From Rhizopus arrhizus (Eukaryota; Mucoromycota; Mucoromycetes; Mucorales; Rhizopodaceae), in assembly GCA_024220505.1 (NCBI GenBank), contig JAKZZE010000001.1:186001-250000 (forward strand): a stretch of 64,000 bases of DNA. The letters are read 5' to 3'. The notes beneath the pieces were generated by a model. The model was not told the origin of the DNA, did no database searches, and saw only the letters and a program-made list of their open reading frames with translations. Shown piece after piece: positions 33,924 through 45,298 of the stretch. The stretch's first letter is position 1. Each line of letters starts with the position of its first letter. The position numbers and the translations under genes are program-made.

Positions 33924-34503
33924 TCATTTGTATTATTTACTCCGATAACTTGGCAGCCGTTTCTGGCCAAAGAACCAAATTAACAAGCAAGGCAATTGCA
34001 CCACCAATTAAGACTGGATAAAAAATACCAACGATAGACATGACATCAAAGTGCGTGTCATAAATTCCTTTTGTTAAACCGAAAAATGGGAGTGTAAAAC
34101 CTTGAAGGGCAGGTATAAATAAGCGGGGATATTTAAGTCGATAATAGGCAGTGAGAAAGACCGATAGGAAGAAGGCAATTGACGCAATAGCGCCAGTACC
34201 GTTCCAGTAAAGTCCCTGATTGTTACTATTATACAGCGTACAGAGATAGCTGATGATGGCACACCAAATAGCGGGAAACAACATGGTGACAATATTCAAT
34301 ATCATTTCAACCACTTGGTTACCAGCTGTTCCGCTAGCATTAAAAAATAAGGTGCCAAGGATAACAAGATAGGGCACAACACCCACATTACTTTCAACTT
34401 TTGGAATCAAAATAAGAATCGAGGCAATTTCATAAGCTACAGTGCATTTTATGATTTTCTTCCAAAGTGCTCTGTCAGTTTTTATGAAGTGAAATAATTG
34501 CAT
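31481..34503 (-). CDS. BRE4/FUSC-family membrane transporter
   Basis: Three exons (33941-34503, 32627-33866, 31481-32578) give 966 residues. The plan is that of the fungal brefeldin-A sensitivity (BRE4-like, DUF2421/2422) and fusaric-acid resistance superfamily: an N-terminal bundle of about six helices (for example ALLVNLVLWPETAAKL), a long cytoplasmic helical region, a second bundle (ALLSAMVVFNFTVGS, then ATIIGAVCGYICLLAGN) and a soluble tail. Related proteins export aromatic acids or toxic compounds, probably at the plasma membrane; the substrate here is not known. I chose the ATG at 34503 (MQLFHFIKTD); the frame stays open a little further upstream, so a short extra 5' exon is possible. 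Intron 1 contains a T-run of about 34 nt. Confidence 0.82.
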
Positions 34504-34628
34504 TAAATAAAGAAAAGCTAAAATATGAGAATAAGTTAATACCAAGTTTATATACTGGCGAACTTTCTTTTTTTAGAAATGACGCAGTTTATTCGACACA
34601 CACACACAAAAAAAAAAATTAAACCCTT

Positions 34629-35183
34629 TCATTCCTTTAGTTTTTCAAAAGGCTGTAGTCGGTCTTTCAAGTAATTGTTCTCCGTCTTTACAGTATCCAA
34701 TTCAGCTCGCAAGTTGTCAGATTGTCTGGCCAACTCTTTTATATGTTCTTTTAGCATATCCACTTGCTGCTTTAATTGATTTATAGTTTGTTCTGTCAAT
34801 AGTTTCTCCAGTGATGATTTTTCCAAAATGGCTACTTCTTGCTCTTTTAATTGTTTTATATAACTCACAGCACGACTTAAAATAGAGCCTTTGTTCTTTT
34901 CACAACCAGGCACAATACGTGCAATCTCATTAATTCCATCATTAATAGCCTCACGACGTTTACGTTCAACCAATTTATGACTTTCTCGACGTCGACGATG
35001 CCATTCTTCAGAACCTACAGGCGGTCGTTGTTCTTCTTCATTTGGTATTACTATAGGTTGAGCGGCATTATCTTCTGTACTAGATGCGTCATTTTCTTCT
35101 TGTTGATGATGGTTTGTAGTAGCTGTGCCAAGTTGAATGGATTCATGTAATGCTTTTAAATCAGCAGATTGCTGAGGAGTCAT
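34629..35183 (-). CDS. bHLH transcription factor, Cbf1-like
   Basis: A single exon of 184 residues. Residues about 66-120 form a bHLH domain with the class B basic region (RRRRESHKLVERKRREAIND) containing the H-E-R contacts that read CACGTG. The helix 1 and 2 residues follow (INEIARIVPG, ILSRAVSYIKQLKEQE), then a leucine-rich coiled coil to the C-terminus. The closest known type is yeast Cbf1 and related USF-like factors controlling sulfur metabolism and centromere or chromatin functions. A GTCACGTGAT element lies about 470 bp upstream. The acidic N-terminal 60 residues may be an activation region. Confidence 0.85.
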   Translation of the reverse strand: MTPQQSADLKALHESIQLGTATTNHHQQEENDASSTEDNAAQPIVIPNEEEQRPPVGSEEWHRRRRESHKLVERKRREAINDGINEIARIVPGCEKNKGSILSRAVSYIKQLKEQEVAILEKSSLEKLLTEQTINQLKQQVDMLKEHIKELARQSDNLRAELDTVKTENNYLKDRLQPFEKLKE

Positions 35184-37969
35184 TGTCCTTTTGTTCTTTA
35201 GAATATAAAATGTCTATAAAGAAAAAGGGTATTTACCATAATACGTCTGAGTTCTCGGGTACTTGTTCCCCTTTTTTCCTTTTGACAGTAAGTTCCTCTG
35301 TTTTGGCTTCAATCACTGAGTCCTATTGTATCATAGTTTATGAATTATTTTCAGTGTGTTGAGTGTAATATGTGTAGGTACCTGAGATGATTCTTTATTT
35401 CCAAGATGGTTACAATGTTCGGTATCTTTGGAATTTCCTAGAAAAAATATAAAAATGATGCGTGTTTTTGTTTAGATTTAAAGAATGAATCAATGTACAT
35501 GCTTTTGTTACAACGCATTTTTATTTCAAATAACTGTACTTTGTCTTTTCATTATATAAACTTGAAAGGGAATGTAGAAAATAAAAATAAAAAAAAGGGA
35601 GAAGGGAAAAAGGACGAGTATGGAAAAAATGCAGTGAAGAAACATGCGGGCGAGTCACGTGATGACATCACTTTTTTTTTCCTACGAATCCAAAGCTTAT
35701 AAGAAAAAGACCTGATTTAATTGAGCAGTAACAGTACATTCAAGAGGATCCTGTTAAAAGTAATAAAATAAACTCTAGAATTTTATTTGCAAGTAGTTAT
35801 TTCTAGTATTTTTTTAAAGAAAAGCTATGCTTGGTAAAATAAGAAAAAAAAAAAAAAAAAAAAAAAAAAATTCATGCGGCAAGCAATAAAAGATTTTTTT
35901 TAATAAAAAACAAGAAACAATGTCTATTTATAAAGATACGATTTGTTATAAAGCATTACTTCAATTTATATCCATTTTGGGAATGAACAAGAAACGCAAC
36001 TAGGTTTTCATATTTTTTTTTTCTTTTAAATTCAATCTAGAACTTTCTTTGCGGACAATAATTTATCACAGCTTTACTATCAATGCACTAATTCATTCTA
36101 TCTGTTCATTATTCCGATTTTCTATCGTTCTGTCTTGATTCCAGTTTTCAATAAGGGCTTTTTACTGATATCATATAATGTTTGTTCTACTACCCTGGGT
36201 TCGGTTGTTTATGACTCCTATTTACATGTAATCTTTCATCCGTCTTGTTTTATTTTAAGCCGCTTTTTATTTGATCTTTTTTTTTGAATTGGGATGCTAT
36301 TTTCAATTCTTTTCTATAATATTTCGGTTCTTGATCCATACGGCAGAATACATGAGAAAAGATCAAATAAAGAAATTTGATATTTCTATTCTATACTCGC
36401 CAGTTTCTTTCAAAATGAAATATTGATTTACAATTGTTTTGTAAATAATTTAATCTCTTATTTTAACTCACTGCTATACTTTCCAAGGAGATTTCCTTAA
36501 AGCGAATGCAACACGCTATTAAAGATAAGAAAAAGTAACTTTTTGGTTTTATGGAAAACCTGAATGACTTTCACTTTGAACGTGATGAACGAAGAGAAGG
36601 AACATAGATGACATTACATTCAATTTTGATAGAGTACATGACGACAATTTCAATTGAAAAGTATCGTATTTTCTTACTGTTTCTTCTCAACCTTATTTTA
36701 ATTGGAATGAAATGAGCTTTCTTTCTTTTTTAAAAGAGTCTATATTTCTAATCTTTGTAATCTTTCATGTCACAGTACGATTTAAATTTGCTTCATATTT
36801 GTAAAATCATTTGTTTTTTGCTAATTCATAAAAGAAATGAGCCTTTTTTTTACTTTTTAAATAAAGTATCTCCAAATAGAATTACAATACTTTAATGACT
36901 TGATTTGGGTCCACTTTGGTCAAATCGATTCAAATAAGCATTATTTCATTTAAATCACGTCTATTGAACTCTACTGTATAAGCACTTTATTAAATTCCTA
37001 ACTGAAATGGTTCATGTTCTTATTATTACTCAGAGAGAAAGAGAGAGGTAATAGATCAGAAGCTTGAAAAGTAACCAAAGTGACATCTGTTGATATCAAT
37101 TGAAAACAACATTTGAACTATCTCTTTATTTCTCTTCCTTTTCAAAAACAATTAATGAGAAATGCCAGTAGACTAAAAGTAACAAACTAAGTTTACTTTT
37201 CATTCACAGTTATAAAGTACTCAAGGTCTCTATTAGTTCTGCCACTGTGATCGTAATGCTGATTATTGTACTGCTGGGCTTATAAGTTGTATCTATTATT
37301 ATTATTAAATAGTGAACAAGGTATTATTTTGCTTCATTTATATTATAAAAAAAAGATAATATCATTTTTATTCTTATCAAATTGAAAGGTAAAAAGAAAA
37401 AAAAAAAAAAAGTTTGAAATTAACCTTATTTTCTCTTGGTAACACGTTTATTATTTTAAGATTTACTACTTTTGTGCCCTAGTGCATTTGGCGTAATTTA
37501 CATACAAAAAATTTCCAATCAAAGTCAAGTGCATATGAAGCTTACTGTCATCACGTTCCTTTCTAGCCTTTTAAAGATGGAGCTGTTTATTAGCACAGAT
37601 AGTTTGTCTTTGATCGACTGCGATATCAAATGGTATTTTATAAATTGATATGCGCTGCTCATATTTATCCTTCTTTATTATTCAACTGTTTACTAATAAA
37701 AATTAAGGAACAAATCAAGAGAGAAAGAGAGGAGATGGATATTAAAAACACATGTTCTTTTTATTTTGTTTACAGAAGCTAGAGAGAGTGATGCTGTATA
37801 AATAGGGGAAGAAGAATGTGTAATAACCATAATAAATAGTCATGAATCGCGTTTTATTAAAAAGAAAAAGGGGATATAAAAAAAAGGGGGGGAAATAAAG
37901 GAACAATTTATATAAAGCTTTTCTTCTTTTTCTTTTACTTGTTTTTTTTATTATTATCATAATTACACA
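35184..37969. other. 2.8 kb intergenic region
   Basis: Apart from the E-box listed above, this holds AT-rich DNA, an A-run at about 35846-35870 and many stops. No exon series could be assembled on either strand. It separates the bHLH gene (reading left) and the tropomyosin gene (reading right), so both promoters lie here. Confidence 0.45.
35654..35671. promoter_or_regulatory. E-box GTCACGTGAT joined to TGACATCA element
   Basis: The sequence at 35654-35663 is a full Cbf1-type site (GTCACGTGAT), directly followed by TGACATCAC, which resembles a CRE/AP-1 half-site pair. It lies about 470 bp before the bHLH start, so the factor might regulate its own gene. This is inference from sequence alone. 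Confidence 0.35.
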
Positions 37970-38443
37970 ATGGAAAAATTTAAAGAAGTAAGAAATTAGT
38001 TTATAAAGAGAGGGACAATGTGCTAAATAATATGATAGAAATTAAACTCACTCCGTGCTAAAGTTGAAGCTGCTACTGCTACTGGTGATGAATATGCAGA
38101 AATTATTAAACAACTTGAAACTCAAGATATTCAAAGACATCATGAAATTAATTCTTTACAATCAAAGATTGAATTATTAGAAAGGACACTTGAGAAAACT
38201 GAAAGTGAATTAAAAGTTACTAGTTTAAAGTAAACAAAAAATAAACAGAGAAGATGTATGTTGCTGATAAAATAATATAGATCTCAGGAGGCAGATAATA
38301 AAGCAGAAAATTTAGAAAGGGAGATTGCTGAACTTGAACAAGAGTTGGAGAATGCTGAAAAGAGAAATGATGAGCTCAAAGAGTTGAATAAAACTATTAA
38401 AGCAGAAATGGAAGAATATGAACGTCAATTGGAAGTTGCTTAA
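37970..38443 (+). CDS. Short tropomyosin-like coiled-coil protein
   Basis: Exons 37970-37987, 38039-38229 and 38281-38443 join in phase to 123 residues. The protein is one continuous heptad coiled coil starting MEKFKEKLNSLRAKVEAA, as fungal tropomyosins (Cdc8, Tpm1/2) do, and ending with a predicted helix (AEMEEYERQLEVA). Fungal tropomyosins are about 160-200 residues; this one is about 38 shorter, mostly in the segment after the first heptads. It should wrap actin cables and affect formin and myosin-V traffic. The very short first exon (18 nt) is supported by an excellent GTAAG donor. The family call is based on the N-terminus and overall heptad pattern. Confidence 0.75.
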
Positions 38444-38685
38444 TAAATAAATTTAATTGGATCATGTTTGTGTTCAATTTACCCCACAAAATGGAACCTA
38501 AAAGAATTAGGCTCAGATAAATTGATAGGTTTCTTTTGTGTCTTGTCATTTTTTTTTTTGTTTTTTTTTTATTTCTTAATCAATTGTAATGGTATTTAAG
38601 GCTTTTTTTTTTCCTTTTTCATTCATGTTTTATTACTAGAATCATTATTTATTTTTTTTACAACACACAGAGAGAGACATATATA

Positions 38686-40514
38686 CTAATCCTTTGTTAT
38701 AGGGGATTTGTTTGCTCGATTAAAGTCAAGTACAATACCAGACATGGAAGAAGTAGAAGAATCATCTCTTGTCATTTCAAAAGGTGCACAATCATGAGGA
38801 TGATACTGTTCACTCAGTGAACCTTGAAAGAAACAACTGTCCATGTATTCTACTTCTTCATCATCTTGTTCGTTGAAGCTAATCGAAGACATGGTTGTTG
38901 TGCCAGTAGATGAAGCAGGAACCCATTCTTTTTGTTGTTGTGTATTAATATCAGGATGAGGTGAATTAGTAACACTCGTGGCACTTTTAGAGCGATTCTT
39001 GGTAAATTGCTGAGCAAAATTAGAAAAGGAAGATGACAGTCGACGGATTGTCCTTTTGAATCGATCCTGAATAGAAAGTCATGAGAAAAAGAAAAATGAT
39101 GGATACAACTAGTTTTTTTTTTGGTTACCATGACAGTAACAGCCTGTGTTAAATCTTCCTCAGTTACTTCAACTGCTTTATGTTGTTTAGGATCAGCTTC
39201 TTTGAACCAAATGTCTGGATTTGAAAGGTCTTCAATCACCCAAGGATGATGCTTTTGAATTGGTTAGTGTTTATATTCAGTCTATCTAATTGTTAATTTA
39301 TACCTTGACTTGTTCTAAATTGATTCTTTTCTCTGGATCTTTTTCCATCAACTTTAATAAAAGATCCTTTAATGATTCAGATGTTTCAAAAACATCAGGA
39401 AATTCAAGAGGGGCAGTCGGAATAATTTCGAATAGTTCATATTCAGTCGAAGCATTAAAGGGACATTGACCATACAAGAGACAATAGAGAGTGACACCTA
39501 AAGCCCAAACATCGATAGCTTTTGTTATATGATTATCTTCTCTTATACAACAAAGTTCAGGAGCAAAGAAGGCAGGAGTACCAGCTGTCTCTTCCAGCTC
39601 TCTATCAGTTTCTTGATCGTATTGACCTTGATTACAAGCCAAGTGTTGATTAAAATAGGATACACCAAAATCAGAAATCTTTACAGTTTTCCCATCTTTG
39701 GTATATAATAAATTGGCAGGCTTAATATCTCGGTGAATGATACCTTGATAATGTACTATAGTAAATCATGTCAATACATATTATTTATTTACTCAATCTC
39801 TTACAATAGTCTAATCCACTAACAACATCTCTAAATATCTTTCTTGCTTCACTCACTGATAACACTGGTTTATTATCTCCATCTCTCCACATCACTTCAC
39901 CACCTTCCATATATTCCAATGCTGCATAATGTTTAGTACATAAAAGAAATGACGTCAAATATTATTTTTACCCAAATAAATTTTACTGCTTGCAGGATCA
40001 TCAATGACTTCTTTTAATCTGACAACGTGAGGATGTAAACATTTTTTTAGTATAGCAATTTCTCTTCTGATCTTTTGTTCACTGTCATCATCTCTTGGTT
40101 GTACTAAAGGTCCATAACCTAATTGTTTTTTTCTAGATTGTTTATCTACTACTTTAATAGCCTACATATAAATAAGGTGAGTTTTATTCGGTCAAAAATA
40201 AAATTAAAACGTACCACATATTCTGACGTATCAAGATCTTGAGCCAATTTCACTTTACCATGCATACCTCGACCAATCTCTTTAATAATCATAAAATTAT
40301 TAATAATTTTATTTCCTGTTCCTGGATCGTATTCCTTATTTATTGTATATGTTGTCAAAACTGTAGGTGGTGTTGTCTTTTCTGCGGATGGTTTAAAAAA
40401 GGAAAATCTTCGAATCGATGATTTTCTTGTGCCAGGTATAATAGCATCCGCACTCTTCCACATTTGTAATGAATGTCCAACGACTCCTTCTTTAAGTAAA
40501 CTAGGATTATGCAT
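38686..40514 (-). CDS. CaMKK/Ssp1-Sak1-type serine/threonine kinase
   Basis: Six exons (40215-40514, 39972-40161, 39805-39921, 39304-39755, 39129-39251, 38686-39066) give 520 residues. The kinase domain starts near residue 72 with IIKEIGRGMHGKVKLAQ. The catalytic Lys is in AIKVV (K103), and an insert between the glycine loop and helix C (YGPLVQPRDDD) is typical of CaMKK kinases. The domain also shows HRDIKPANLLY (D212), DFG (D231-G233), GTPAFFAPE and a terminal HHPW. The family includes fission yeast Ssp1 and budding yeast Sak1/Tos3/Elm1, which activate AMPK (Snf1) and bud-neck kinases. The acidic C-terminus is likely regulatory. All invariant residues needed for catalysis appear present. Confidence 0.88.
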
Positions 40515-41640
40515 TTTTGATATAAAAAAGAAAAAAGAAAAAAAAAAAAAAGAAAGAAAAAGAGTTTTATTGCAACAGTGAAAGACTAATTAAAAAAAGT
40601 AGGCATGATGCCGGAGTTTTATTATTGTTTAAATATAAAATGTTTTCATGGTTTTTGTTCAAATTAAAAACTCCCTTGTTTTCTATTCTTGTCTCTTTCT
40701 TTAAACTGTTTCTTTTTATCATTGTTTCTACATGTTTTTGAATAGAAACATAAGCTATAAATCTTTCTTCCTGCCCCCCTATTTTATATATGTAACAAAC
40801 ACATGTCATATTAAAGACTAAGGAGAAATAATGGGAAATTCTTTGTTTCTTTTTTATTTCCCTTCATTTTGTTTTCCTTCTTAAATCATTCCTTAACCAA
40901 ATTGCAGTGATCTAGCTTGAATAAAATTATTTGAATGAAAGGGGGGGTTTTGTCGTTCAATAGATTCCTTCTACGTTATTGAAAATGACACATACTCTTT
41001 TAGAAAAGACAAGAAGAATGTTTAACTTGTTTCATAATTAACTTAAAAAGCAGTTCAGAGATTGATTGTTATGATTTAAATAGACCGAAACATAAAATTT
41101 TATTTTTTGATCTGATTTAATGCATATGACTTTACACTTGTTATTACGCGACAGTTATTAATATGATTATTAGCAGACATAATTGGTTGTTACAATGAAG
41201 AGAACATACAATAAAAAGGAGAAAGCTGAATAGGGGATCACAGGAGATCTCTCTCTCTCTCTTTCCCTAGATTATCAAACAAGGGAATGAATAAAATGAT
41301 TGCTAGCCTTGTTTTTTACTCTTTCAAGTATGAAAACATTCAAATATAAATTTTATTCTGCTTTTTAAGAAAATTGGATGATTCATGAAAACACCTGAAA
41401 TATTTATGAGATGTTTACTAATAAATTACATTTAAGCGTGGATATTGCTTTGTATAATCATTTATATGTAATCAATAGGATACAAGCAGAATAAAAAAAA
41501 TGTATCTTTTGATCGTAACTTGCTGAAGGAGTAATCTCCCCTCTTCATAATCCTTTTTTAATTTCTTTAATTTACATTCACATAAAAGTATTTAAGCATA
41601 TCTCATCATCTACTTGTTGCTCTTCATTTTTATAAGTGAT
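40515..41640. other. Divergent promoter region, kinase and small hypothetical gene
   Basis: An A/G-rich leader precedes the kinase start (40530-40565), a CT dinucleotide repeat lies at about 41250-41263, and several TATA-like stretches are present. Frames here (for example 40567-40809) show no domain. No RNA gene was recognised. Confidence 0.4.
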
Positions 41641-41973
41641 ATGACCTCTCTTCTATATCCTTCATTAAAAGAAACCTCAAAGGATAAGTCTTGGGTTAAA
41701 CAAAATCTGGAATCAAGATCGTCTACAATCAACCGCCGAGTGGTTTCTTTACCCAGCCTATCACACATATTACAATCAACAGGAAGCGATTTATATTATT
41801 TTGATAAAGAAGATGAAAGTGAAATCATCATTCATCAACCTACCATATTAATCAGATATACTCAATTAGCGCTTCCACCAAAGCATTTATTTCAAAGCAA
41901 ACAAATGAATCATTATCAAACTATTGAAAAAAGAAAACATGTTCGAGTTCAAAGTAATCCTTTATTTGGATAA
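41641..41973 (+). CDS. Hypothetical protein, 110 residues
   Basis: A single frame from ATG at 41641 to the stop at 41973. The protein is polar, with a Ser/Arg patch (LESRSSTINRRVVSLPSLS) and an acidic stretch (YYFDKEDESE). It has no signal peptide, membrane helix or domain that I recognise. The codon use looks like neighbouring genes and the leader is AT-rich, so it may be real. It could also be part of a longer gene with unrecognised exons. Confidence 0.45.
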   Translation: MTSLLYPSLKETSKDKSWVKQNLESRSSTINRRVVSLPSLSHILQSTGSDLYYFDKEDESEIIIHQPTILIRYTQLALPPKHLFQSKQMNHYQTIEKRKHVRVQSNPLFG

Positions 41974-42329
41974 TCTTCATCTTGGATGATGCGTACTTTA
42001 TTATGCAAAGAGACAGTAAACATCATTTCCCTTTTAGCAGTACAATTCTCTTTTTAGTGTACCCAAAGATTTCAAAATTAATAAAAAGCAGCTAAAGTAA
42101 GCAGAATTTATAATCAAACAAGACAAATCTATCCAGTGACATACAGTCCTTTGACCAAAAAACAAAAAGGCTTTTTGTCTTTATCTGCTTTGCTTGGCTC
42201 ATCATACGATTAATACTCAATTGGTTTTGTGATCCTTCAGGTCGAATTTTCTTCCTTTTTACGATCAAGAATGACCTCCTTCTTGAATCATTTTGGCGGC
42301 ATCTACAGCAACAAGTAGCTCTGCCATTA

Positions 42330-42545
42330 TCATGGAGAAGTGAATTGATTTTTCTTACTGAACATTCCATTTTTGATCGAGAAATCAAATACTTTTATTA
42401 CTTGAATATATTTTCAGATTCAAAATTATCAATAGGCACAGTCATGTCATTTACCGCCAACTCTTTCATTCTTTTGTTTCTATTAGTCAAAGCATCAGAG
42501 CAGTTTATCAAACCTCTCCTTATGCTTCGAACATCATCTTGCTAT
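42330..42545 (-). CDS. Possible terminal exons of an unidentified gene
   Basis: After an acceptor-like CAATAG, a 46-codon open stretch reads DDVRSIRRGLINCSDALTNR and on to PIDNFESENIF. A GTAATA donor and TTCAG acceptor would add NKKNQFTSP and a stop. I could not find a credible start exon further upstream, and no family is recognised. Confidence 0.25.
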
Positions 42546-42802
42546 TGATTACATTCAAAAAACAAGTTGTATTAACCAAAAAAAGACATTTCTTGAACAT
42601 TTGCAATAAATATGTGTAACATTCATTATTTCTATTTGCAGTAATTTTCTCATCCTGTAATACTTTAATCTCGGTAACGACCGGTGTGTGTTTTACCCTT
42701 TCGAGTAAAATTGAACAAAAAAAGATTTACTCAAATAATACACCAAAGTAGAATATACCTAATTTTTTTTTTCTTTTCTTTTCTTTTTTTTTTTAATTTT
42801 AA

Positions 42803-44004
42803 ATGCGAAATAATAACAATAAGATGGTTTCTTGTACATATAGATTTATAGACTCTTCAATACCTCATAATCCACACATGTACATATACAAACACGTATC
42901 AAAAATTATTTTATTGTTTTACTTATACAAGAATTTGTAGAAAACATGAGCTCATTATAAGACAACAACCTGAGAGAGCAAAAGAATATTTTATGAATGA
43001 AATCAAAAGACCTATTGAACCACCGCCTATTTTACAATTAAATTGGTTGAATTGTCATGAAGAAGAAGAAGAAAAGTAACAACAACAATATCAAAAAAAA
43101 AATGTTTTATTGACTTTGTTTAAAGAAAATATCTTCAAAATCCATCCTATTTTATTGTAGTTAATATAGTATCTGCAAATATGCCTTGGGTTATTTTACC
43201 AAGTCAAGAGTATTTATCAGGTACAATAACATCATCACTCTATCGTTTAAATGATTTGAATAGTACAGGTACAGCTGTTTAAATACTAAATACCAATAAT
43301 ACTAACATTCTTCTAGACGGTGGCTTTTTTATCTTTAATGATTTGATTATAAAAAAACAAGGAGAGTTTAAGTTACATTTCAGTTTATTTGAAATTACAG
43401 AGTAAGTGAAATGTACTTTCATTGTTTGTTAACTTATAAGCTTCAAAAGTGGTGTCACAGTAAATAGAAAAACAATTTTATCCAATCAATTTACAGCTTA
43501 TCCTTTAAAAGAATATCCGGGTGCACTTGAACCAACCATTCTATCTCGTTCATTTATGGACCAAGGTATTAAAATGCGAGCAAGGAAGGAGCATTCAAGG
43601 TAAGTCAATCATTGCATACTTCATTTAAACTAAGCTTTGCCTGTAGTTGCACTAATCAATATAAACGAAAGGCCGGTCCTCCCTCTAATCTTTTAAAAGA
43701 TATATCTATTCTATCCCCTTCCTATGCTTCTGATATTGCTCATTTTGGTAGGTGGAAACCTACAACTTCACAAAAAAGAAAAAGAAAGTCAAACTCACCT
43801 ATGTTACAACCTTCACTTGATCATTCTTCTTCGTCCTCTTCTTCTTCACCCACTCCATCACCAACTTTATCTTTTCATAGTGAGAAATTTTCAAGCCTAT
43901 CAGTATTAGAGCATAAAGATATCCTATTACCACCACTAAGAGATAGCAATTGTGGATTATCAATCTCATTTTTACCAATCGACAAGACCTTCTTTATGAG
44001 GTGA
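42803..44004 (+). CDS. Velvet-domain regulatory protein
   Basis: Exons 42803-42879, 42932-43075, 43126-43268, 43317-43401, 43441-43599 and 43647-44004 join in phase to 321 residues; the second acceptor could instead be 9 nt later. Velvet hallmarks appear in order: ELIIRQQPERAKEYF, RPIEPPPILQLNW, LQNPSYFIVVNIVSANMPW, DGGFFIFNDLIIKKQGEFKL, and the end block YPLKEYPGALEPTILSRSFM with DQGIKMRARKEHS. A Ser/Pro-rich tail with the basic segment QKRKRKSNS may serve as a nuclear signal. Velvet proteins bind DNA through this fold and link light, development and metabolism. Whether it is VosA-, VelB- or VelC-like cannot be fixed here. Confidence 0.88.
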
Positions 44005-44108
44005 ATTTTGATTGGTTAACGTGGCAGACAAATAAAATAATAATTTATTTGCTCTCTTACACACTATTTTGTTTCTTTTTTTTTTTTTTTTTTTAAAAAT
44101 AAAACAAA

Positions 44109-45255
44109 ATGGATAGTAGTTCTGAAAAATATTTGACAATTAAAATACGCTCACCTTCTTTACAAGAAACACTTTCAATAACAGTTCAAACTGACGCAAC
44201 TATTTTTTCTTTGAAGGAAGCCATTCAACCTGTTCATCCTCAACATCCTTCTTGTGCTGATCAGCGCATAATTTATAGTGGAAAACTTTTGCAGGATACA
44301 GAAATAATTAGCACTATTATCAACAAGGTATTTTCTTTAAACTCTTCCCTCCCCTTCAATATAAGCAATTGTTTCTTACAATGTATACAATTATATAGGC
44401 AAACAGCGATGTTGAGCCTACTTTTCATTTAGTTGTAAAGCCTTCATTACCCGTCTTAAAACAGGAAAAACGACAGGAGCAACAACAACAACAACAACAA
44501 CAACAGCAGCAGCAGCAAGAATCATCTACCAATTCCACAGTTCTCCCGGAAGCTCCAGCAAACTTGCCTACAACCACAACAAGTATTAATAATTTCGCAA
44601 CAACTCAGCCAATGTCATACAGTGGTTATCATCTTGTAGCTATAAAGTAAATATAAACTATATAATTACTTTCCCTATCTTGCTCATCGTTCTCTATAGT
44701 GGTCAATATTTCCTTGCACCTGTTTTGGTACCAGCAAATCAACCTACAACACAACTCCCTAATACCCATTTTATAACCACACAACAGCAACAGCAACAGC
44801 AACCAACACCGACATTTATTCAACAGAATAATAATAATCTTCCTGCAGCAGAACAACAGCAACAACAAGGAAGAGCGTTTGTTTTCCGTGCCAATGTGAA
44901 TGCCAGACAGATTACCTCCATTTGGCTTACGTTAAAATTAGCTGTTGTATTGTTTATGATATGCCAAGGAGCAAGTATCGAAGAAATCTTTATTTATCAT
45001 ATAATTGCTTTTATTTTCTTTTTATATCAAACAGGAAGATTAAGGGTCGTCATTCGAAGAATAAGGCCTAATCTTGAACAACCAAGACCAGAACAACAAG
45101 CAACTGAATCTGCTGGAACAAATGAAGATGCTCAGACAAATCATATAGAACCTACCTTATGGAATACTTTTAAAAGAGGTCTTGTTACATTTGTTGCTTC
45201 TCTATGGCCAAATTATGGAAGAGATCCACGTATTGCTCAAGCATTTGAAAATTAA
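44109..45255 (+). CDS. HERP-like ubiquitin-domain ER membrane protein
   Basis: Exons 44109-44327, 44399-44646 and 44700-45255 give 340 residues. Residues about 7-80 form a ubiquitin-like domain (LTIKIRSPSLQETLSITVQT, then DQRIIYSGKLLQD). Gln-rich low complexity (CAA/CAG repeats) follows. A conserved FRANVNARQI segment leads into two close hydrophobic helices (about 245-275), and a cytosolic tail ends WPNYGRDPRIAQAFEN. This is the architecture of HERPUD and fungal Dsc3/Usa1-type proteins in ER-associated degradation complexes. The sequence suits a HERP role, but partners are not shown here. Its 3' end is 43 bp from the convergent phosphatase gene. Confidence 0.8.
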
Positions 45256-45298
45256 TTTTTTTGTATAAATACGTTCTTTATAATACAATTTTTTTTTT

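Noticed and set aside
40567..40809. Minus-strand 80-codon frame before the kinase start
   Set aside because: No domain or splice link to the kinase; it lies in leader/promoter DNA with A/T runs.
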